Shown: positions 58,401 through 64,000 of the stretch, one piece after another | Layout: each line of letters starts with the position of its first letter | Numbering within the stretch: position 1 is the first letter of the stretch | From: Trichopria drosophilae | Lineage: Eukaryota > Arthropoda > Insecta > Hymenoptera > Diapriidae | DNA length: 64,000 nt | Direction: 5' to 3' | Assembly (NCBI GenBank): GCA_030407085.1 | Contig: CM059587.1 | Coordinates: 106,563,501 to 106,627,500, forward strand | The notes under the pieces: model-generated | What the model saw: the letters and a program-made list of their open reading frames with translations, nothing else | Databases searched by the model: none | What the model was told of the DNA's origin: nothing | Made by a program: the position numbers and the translations under genes

Positions 58401-61062
58401 CTCTATAAATATAAAAGAAGACACCTTAAAATTAAATAATTCATATGATTTGATGTTGTCTAAATTTAAAACTTAACGTTCCATAGTCATTAGTTATTAC
58501 AACTTTGAATATATACTTTTCATAGAAATTTTCTTACTACAGTAGTCCTTCTCTTATTCTAATTTGTTCAGTCAGGCAAGATGGCGACCTTCTTCTCTCT
58601 CCCACTAAACGTTTGCTGTCTCGCTTTTCCTCTCTCTTTCTCTTTCGCAGAGCATACGCAGTTACATATTACAGTACTCCTTCCCTTATTCTAATTTCCC
58701 ATATTCTAATGTCTTCCCTTATTCTAATTTTTTCTCTTCTCCTATTCTAATATTTCCCCTCACGCGTTCTCCCCACTTACGTGTGTTGACGTGTGGATTT
58801 TCTAAATACAAATAACGGCGCATGCGCAACAAAAGAAAAAGAGGCAAAAGTGAGACTACAAATCTAAGTAGTGGGGGAGAGGGGAAAATTAGAATAAGGG
58901 AAGAAGGCCGCCATCTTGCCTGACTGGACAAATTAGAATAAGGGAAGGACTACTGTATATGAGCTTCTAAAGAAAGTAGTTCAGTGGTCCTTCCCTTATT
59001 CTAATTTGTTCTCTTCTCCTATTCTAATATTTCCCCTCACGCGTTCTCCCACTGATGTATGTTAATGAGTGGATTTTCAAAATACAAATAACGGCGCATG
59101 CGCAACAAAAGAAAAAGAGACAAAAGTGTGACATCAATTTTAAGCAGGGGGGAGAGGGGGAAATTAGAATAAGGGAAGGAGTACTGTAGGTGCGATGGGG
59201 AGACCGCGTGAGGGGAAATATTAGAATAGTAGAAGAGAACAAATTAGAATAAGGGAAGACATGTGAATAAGGGAAGGACTACTGTACTATATTGATAATA
59301 ATGACAACAAACTCGTCGATATGTCAATAACTTTAATTAGTCTTCGTATACAGTAGGACCTCTCTTATTCTAATTGCCTTTCTTATTCTAATCGTTCCCC
59401 CACAAGTCTTCTCCCACTATCACACGAAAAGTCAACGAAAAATATTGTCCACGAATCACAAGCTCGCAAGCAAAGTAAGTGGGGGTAAGGGGAAAATTAG
59501 AATAAGAGAGGTCGGCGCCATCTTGAAAAACTTTACTAATTAGAAAAAGAGAGGTCCTACTGTAACTATAAAACTGCGACAATGTAAAATATTAATTTTT
59601 ACAATTTACAGTGGTCCTTCCCTTATTCTAATTTTTTCTCTTCTCCTATTCTAATATTTCCCCTCACGCGTCCTCCCCATTGGAATCTGTTGACGTGTGG
59701 ATTTTCTAAATACAGTGGCCCTCCCCTTATTTTAACTTTTCGAGTCAAGGAAAATGGCGGCTTCTTCCTTTATTTTACCGCTTCCCCTCATCCTCGCCAT
59801 TGGCAGTATGAGAGAATAAAAACAGAAAGAGGAGATATAGCGGCGTCCTTCTTTACCTGCATGCGCAAGCGCAAACAGCAGTCCGCACTCTTTTGAACAC
59901 TTTCGAATGGCGAATGGTGGGGGAACGCACGAGGGGAAGAAGTTAACATAAGGGACGAAAAAAAGTTAAAATAATAGGAGTTAAGATAAGGGGAGGGCCA
60001 CTGTACAAATAACGGCGCATGTGCAACAAAAGAAAAAGAGACAAAAGTGAGACAGCAAATCGAAGTAGTGGGGGAGAGGGGAAAATTAGAATAAGGGAAG
60101 AATGCCGCCATCTTACTGGACTGGACAAATTAGAATAAGGGAAGGACTACTGTATATAGAGATAGGTATTTAATATTTTATGTTACGGTTCTTTATATAC
60201 TGTCGTAATTATTTTTTATATTATGTAATTTGTTTAAAAAAATTCGAATAAATTTTTAGTCTTGAAAATGACAGCGACGCAGTCGAAACGTCGACTAAAT
60301 GAACAGAATAAGACCAAGTGTTCATTTTTTATCATTACTTGACTCGGATAATCGATCTAGCCAATTTTTCTAGTTTGAAAACTTCACCGAGTGTTAAATT
60401 CATGAAATATATTTAATGTGGAATATTATTTTAGTTCTTATCTCGCATTCGATGTCCAGGGATGCTCTTTATTATATATTTAAAACTCAAATATTGACGA
60501 GAGGTAAAAAGACTATTTTGGACATAGGATCTAGACTCGGTGCCGTATTATATGGCGTAAGTAACTTTATTTACGACTTATTTAACGTTATGGAAATGTA
60601 ATGTCGAAAATGTTACCTCAGGCCTACGTATACAGCAATGCAGATCGTATTATAGGTGTAGAGATGAACAAAGACTTCTGCGATCTACAAAATGATATGA
60701 TAAAGAAGCATCAAATGACGGATCGCATTGAAATTCTTCACAATCGAATAGAAGAAGTCGAAGAGGTCGTTAAAGCGGCTAATATCATCGTTATTAACAA
60801 TTCCTTTGAGTTTTATCTTACCGAAGAAGAACAAATCAATGTATGGCGATTTCTTAAACGCCATATAATGAGCAAAACTATTTTAGTTATTAGACCGCAT
60901 TTGGAAAGGACTTTTGCCAATATCGACGTTGGCATTGACGTGGGAAAATGGGTAAAACCGTACAGAGTGAACGAGGATGATATAGGTTTGAATTGTTCCG
61001 GATATAAGTTTGGTGTCGAAGAAACCGAGTACTGCGATATAGGCTTTTATGAAGTTTTATAA
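55454..61062 (+). CDS. Class I SAM-dependent methyltransferase-like protein
   Basis: Five exons, 55454-55688, 55751-55899, 55960-56101, 60435-60556 and 60622-61062, join in phase to 362 residues (stop TAA 61060-61062). The second exon must start at 55751; the earlier AG at 55733-55734 would break the frame. The N-terminal third is acidic (SLSSDDDEVG) and ends in a Cys pair (YYCKDCGSKEVG). A Rossmann methyltransferase fold follows: glycine-rich SAM motif ILDIGSRLGAVLYG, acidic strand-2 end IIGVEMNKDF, and a motif-IV-like VINNSFEFYL. There is no signal peptide or TM segment. The fold is confident from motifs. Substrate and orthologue name are not recognised. The 4.3-kb fourth intron is full of MITEs. 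Confidence 0.8.
56298..56685. mobile_element. TIR MITE, about 388 bp, in the methyltransferase intron
   Basis: The ends TACTGCCGTACACCGGAAGA and, reversed, TACTGCCGTACCCCGGAAGA continue as inverted repeats for about 40 bp. A TA flank suggests a Tc1-mariner/pogo type. The interior is AT-rich. Confidence 0.75.
57070..57690. mobile_element. Inverted-repeat element carrying the ATGGCGGATCC block
   Basis: The left arm (GCACTACTTGACTGTTTTCG, then TCAAAATGGCGGATCC) mirrors the right arm (GATCCGCCATTTTGA, then CCCGAAAACAGTTAAGTAGC). A further CCGCCATTTTGGATTCGC lies at 57480. About 620 bp, non-coding. Confidence 0.6.
57748..58289. mobile_element. Composite nest of pogo-like MITE families B and C
   Basis: The left end CAGTAGTCCTTCCCTTATTC and right end (reversed) CAGTAGCCCTTCCCTTATTC are flanked by TA. 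The middle contains a reversed family-C copy (compare 59713-60003, including GCCGCCATCTTCCTTGACTC). Sequence after it resembles family B in the opposite orientation, so the unit is rearranged. Confidence 0.7.
58540..58955. mobile_element. Truncated family-B MITE followed by a complete one (58672-58955)
   Basis: CAGTAGTCCTTCTCTTATTC opens a truncated copy with GTCAGGCAAGATGGCGACC. A 284-bp copy then runs from CAGTACTCCTTCCCTTATTC (58672) to GGGAAGGACTACTG (58955), flanked by TA. It contains ACGGCGCATGCGCAAC and GGCCGCCATCTTGCC. Confidence 0.75.
58982..59284. mobile_element. Family-B MITE, rearranged, 303 bp
   Basis: It starts CAGTGGTCCTTCCCTTATTC and ends GGGAAGGACTACTG followed by TA. An internal end (GGAGTACTGTA at about 59177) shows it joins two partial copies. 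Confidence 0.65.
59351..59562. mobile_element. Pogo-like MITE, family A, 212 bp
   Basis: Nearly identical in sequence and exactly equal in length to the copy at 17919-18130, flanked by TA (59349-59350 and 59563-59564). This implies recent mobility. Confidence 0.85.
59609..60152. mobile_element. Family-B MITE interrupted by a family-C insertion
   Basis: The ends CAGTGGTCCTTCCCTTATTC and GGGAAGGACTACTG bound 544 bp, of which 59713-60003 is a later insertion. Removing it restores the family-B interior (TTCTAAATACAAATAACGGC) seen intact near 58800. Confidence 0.8.
59713..60003. mobile_element. Family-C MITE, 291 bp, nested
   Basis: TIRs read CAGTGGCCCTCCCCTTAT. It is inserted at a TA inside family B, leaving TA on both sides (59711-59712 and 60004-60005). 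It carries AAAATGGCGGCTTC near the left end, a close match to the YY1/Pho motif, and GCATGCGCAAGCGC in the interior. Confidence 0.85.
60235..60345. repeat. Retroelement 3'-end-like hairpin motif
   Basis: GAATAAATTTTTAGTCTTGA is followed by GACAGCGACGCAGTCGAAACGTCGAC. The small hairpin followed by CGAAACGT is a common tail motif of animal retroelements and resembles the 62.16-kb site. Confidence 0.35.
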
Positions 61063-61308
61063 CGGACAGAAAATTTGTTCACTTTGTTTTGTTGTACGGA
61101 CATTGCTGATTGTGCAAAAATTACTCCAGACAATTTGTTACATATAAAACTTTTTCACTGGAAATTATATTTTTCTATATATTTTTGATAAATTGTTGAA
61201 AATTGTGTATAACGAGCATCTTTTTATATGCCAGAAGACATATCTCTGATTAAGGAATTATTAAATCGTTGATCAATGAGAAAAATTGTGTACATATGTT
61301 AAAATAAA
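61063..61308 (+). terminator. 3' UTR and poly(A) signal of the methyltransferase gene
   Basis: AATAAA at 61303-61308, about 240 nt after the stop. Confidence 0.55.
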
Positions 61309-64000
61309 CAAAAAGCATGCGATTCAACAAAGTTTATTTTTTTCTTATCATTAATTTTAAACTTGTCAATTATTTTATGTAGACGAGTCTATCAACTTTC
61401 ATCATGACACAGAACCATCGCCATAAAGAATTACGAAGAGCAGTTTTCATTCATTCAAAAATGAGACTCCGATCAGATGTGGATTAAAGTTACTTGTGAG
61501 TTTCTTTTCCTTAAATTGATAAAATTTTAATTTACATTTATTTCTAAATGAATTGTTGCTAAATGTGTTAATCTTACAAAAAATTCAACCAATTAAGAGT
61601 GAAACATGTCAAAGTTAAAGTTGACATTATCCGACGTACAAGTAATTCCTATTTTAACTTGATATTTGTATATTTGTACCCAATTATGAAACCTACAGTC
61701 GCGATTATGAAAGTAACCAGTCATTTTTTTAAATAAAATAAAACTCTCTATTAATAAGGATGGAAAAAATGAAAATAATTAATGCAATGTTGTGAAAAGC
61801 TTTTCCTAAATAATTTGTAGAATAATATTTTTACATTTACCTAACTTTTTTTCGTTTGTTTTTAAATGTTCACTATTGCATTTAATTTGAAGTTTTTACA
61901 TAATTTTTAGTTAAGAAACATACTTTTTATTTTTTGTCAATGTTTGTCTTCTCGTTATAAGTGTATAAAAAATATTTTTTTTTTTTTTTACAATTATTAC
62001 TTATTTTTTTCATATTTTTTGTATATGTATAATTTATTTTATAATGTCACCTAATATTTTTTGATGTATAATTTTTTAAAATTTGTATGAGAATTTTTGT
62101 TAATATTATGTTTTGTTAATGTATATAAAAACTTTTTTTTGTATTATTTTACAGAATAAATTTCTGATGAGGGCTACGAAAAGCTAGCCGAAACGTAATT
62201 TTTGAAGTTTTTTGTTTATTTATTTCCATTTTCCGTGATGATGATCAAGAAATACATGTTTCATTGAACATATTTATTTAAAATATATCGGAAAAAGAAG
62301 CTTTATGAACAGTGTTTTTTACACAATTTTTAAATATTTTTACAACCCGGTAATCCAGTGGCAATGATTGAGTGATTCGTAAATAAAGTATTTTGCAAAA
62401 TGCATCCAATTTATTTGAATTTCGTATAATATTACCAAGTTTTCAGATTTTCATAATAAAAAATGGAGACGCCATTTTTAATGTTTTACAAATTACAAAA
62501 ATATGTTATTTTAAGCAAAATCTTACAATATTTGTCTAAATCTCATCCTATAATGAAATTGCGGAAATTTTCATAACGTTAGATGTTTTAATTTATTAAT
62601 AAATTCAAAACGAGTTAGATTAAATTCTCAGACACTATTTTTCTTGACAATTTCATTGGAATACGAAAATATTGGTTTGAATTGAGAAATTTGGAAATTT
62701 AGAAAAAGCGACCTCCATTTTGTAGCCACCATTTTGAATTTCTTAAATGTGACCATAAATGAGAAACAATTCGCCATGTTAATTTACTCTGGTGGCCAGA
62801 TTTGAACTACTGAGAGTTCCATTTTTTGCCACCAGAGTAACTTAACATTAGGGGCCAATTCGAACGCCATAACGTTACTGCTGACATCTAGGTTATGTTG
62901 CAGGTTTACATATTAATGTTTACATTCTTTTTCTACATTTAATGAATGTGCCGTCACACCGAGAAACATTAAATTATTTTAAAAGCGGCATTTGATGATG
63001 TGATTCTCCGGAAACAGGGCATTTTCGTATCTTTACGTTATTTCTTACAAAAACTTTGACAATAAATTATTAAATTTCGATAGAAATGTTAAATAAATAT
63101 CCCGGGCCCATGTTAATTTGAAAAAATAATACTTTTGTTACAAAAAAACTGATGTAAAATGACATTTAAAGACTACAAGTAGAATTTTTTATATGTCCAA
63201 ACCTCTAAGTTCAAAACTTTAAAATATTAGCGCTCTTAAGAAACCGAATTATTTTAATTTATTCAAATAATATTTCTATAGTACAGCTCAGACTGTACAA
63301 TTTCTCTCTGTATAATATTTAATTAAATCAATATATATACTTATAATTATTGAAATATTAATGTCTTAAGAAATTTCTATGAGGTAACGACAATGCGTAA
63401 ACTGGTATAAATGAACTGGAAATAATTAATTTTTTTACTAAAACTTATGAGAAAATCAAAGAAAAAACACTACACTTTACTAATCCTTCATAGAAAATTG
63501 AAAAGTGAACATATTTACCTCATGAACAAGTAAAAACTGTATAAAAATACGACGTATTTTTATTAAATTAATTGTCGTCACCCGTCCAAATTTTGGTATT
63601 TTGATACAAACAGCAATTAAAAAACGATGAAAACTTAAAGATTAAAGGAATAAACGTTACTGGCAATTTGTTTTTTAAATTAATTATTGTTTAAAATATG
63701 CAACATTGGATTTTTTTACAAATTTTCATTGTCGTCACCTTCATTGTCGTTACCAATCATTTGGCGTATCAGATACGAAACAAAAACAAAGTGTAACCCG
63801 TAGCAGAAAATATTTTTCAAATCATAAATAACATTTATATTTCTCTTAGACATTTATTTAAATATAATTTAAAAAACCACAAAATTAAACTTTATATTTG
63901 TTACAACGTTATGAATCAAGTTTATTATGAAATAATATTATTTATTAAAATTATGAATATAATATTATCATTGTAGTTACTAACCAATGACACATTAACT
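61309..64000. other. AT-rich intergenic sequence to the window end
   Basis: No gene was recognised. A small inverted repeat (TTACTCTGGTGGC at about 62783 / GCCACCAGAGTAA at about 62839) and a retroelement-like hairpin (62164-62196) are present. A GATGGCGACAATG-type coding signal is absent. Confidence 0.5.
62155..62200 (+). ncRNA. Hammerhead-like motif / retroelement 3' end
   Basis: CTGATGA (62164-62170) is followed by a hairpin (GGCTA ... TAGCC) and then GAAACG. This is the order of the hammerhead ribozyme core (CUGAUGA, stem II, GAAA), as found in Penelope-like retroelements. One unpaired G precedes stem II. I could not identify a convincing stem III or cleavage site. It may instead be a generic retroelement tail hairpin. 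Confidence 0.25.

Overview
The window looks like AT-rich insect nuclear DNA. It has spliced genes with GT-AG introns, AATAAA poly(A) signals and a very dense load of small DNA transposons and fold-back repeats. A hymenopteran is my best guess, but that is inference from style and gene content. No prokaryotic features are present. I reconstructed three plus-strand protein-coding loci by following reading frame and splice phase across introns.

(1) 773-6613 is the 3' part of a FoxN2/3-type forkhead gene (CHES-1-like; vertebrate FOXN3/CHES1). The end of the forkhead domain and the conserved C-terminal block are both present. Between them lies a 4.4-kb coding block (1608-6057) that continues the FoxN3 frame. 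It encodes a very long Glu-rich acidic tract, a CENP-B-type helix-turn-helix, a Tigger/pogo-type DDE transposase domain with all three expected acidic residues replaced, and a C-terminal PHD-like zinc finger, then its own stop and poly(A) signal. Splice phases allow either a forkhead-transposase fusion or a normal CHES-1-like product. This host-transposase fusion is the most interesting thing in the window.

(2) 38538-50273 is a complete six-exon ihog/boi-type Hedgehog co-receptor gene: signal peptide, four Ig domains, two FN3 domains, one TM segment and a cytoplasmic tail, 805 aa. Its long 3' UTR may run to about 53.8 kb.

(3) 55454-61062 is a five-exon gene for a 362-aa class I SAM-dependent methyltransferase-like protein that I cannot name. 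Its 4.3-kb fourth intron is a nest of MITEs.

The rest is intergenic or intronic. Repeats include TTAA-flanked piggyBac-like elements (12.3, 22.6, 31.1 and 52.0 kb), TA-flanked pogo/Tc1-mariner-like MITEs (13.9, 17.9, 37.0, 56.3 and 57.7-60.2 kb), an 8-bp-TSD hAT-like MITE (54.4 kb), two elements with CCCAG-type ends that each carry an internal minisatellite (15.9 and 51.4 kb), and several long fold-backs (14.2, 29.1 and 47.9 kb). There are also retroelement scraps in the large ihog intron and near 60.3 and 62.2 kb. CpG-rich patches at about 17.8-18.8 kb and just upstream of genes 2 and 3 look like promoters. No tRNA, rRNA or CRISPR array was seen.
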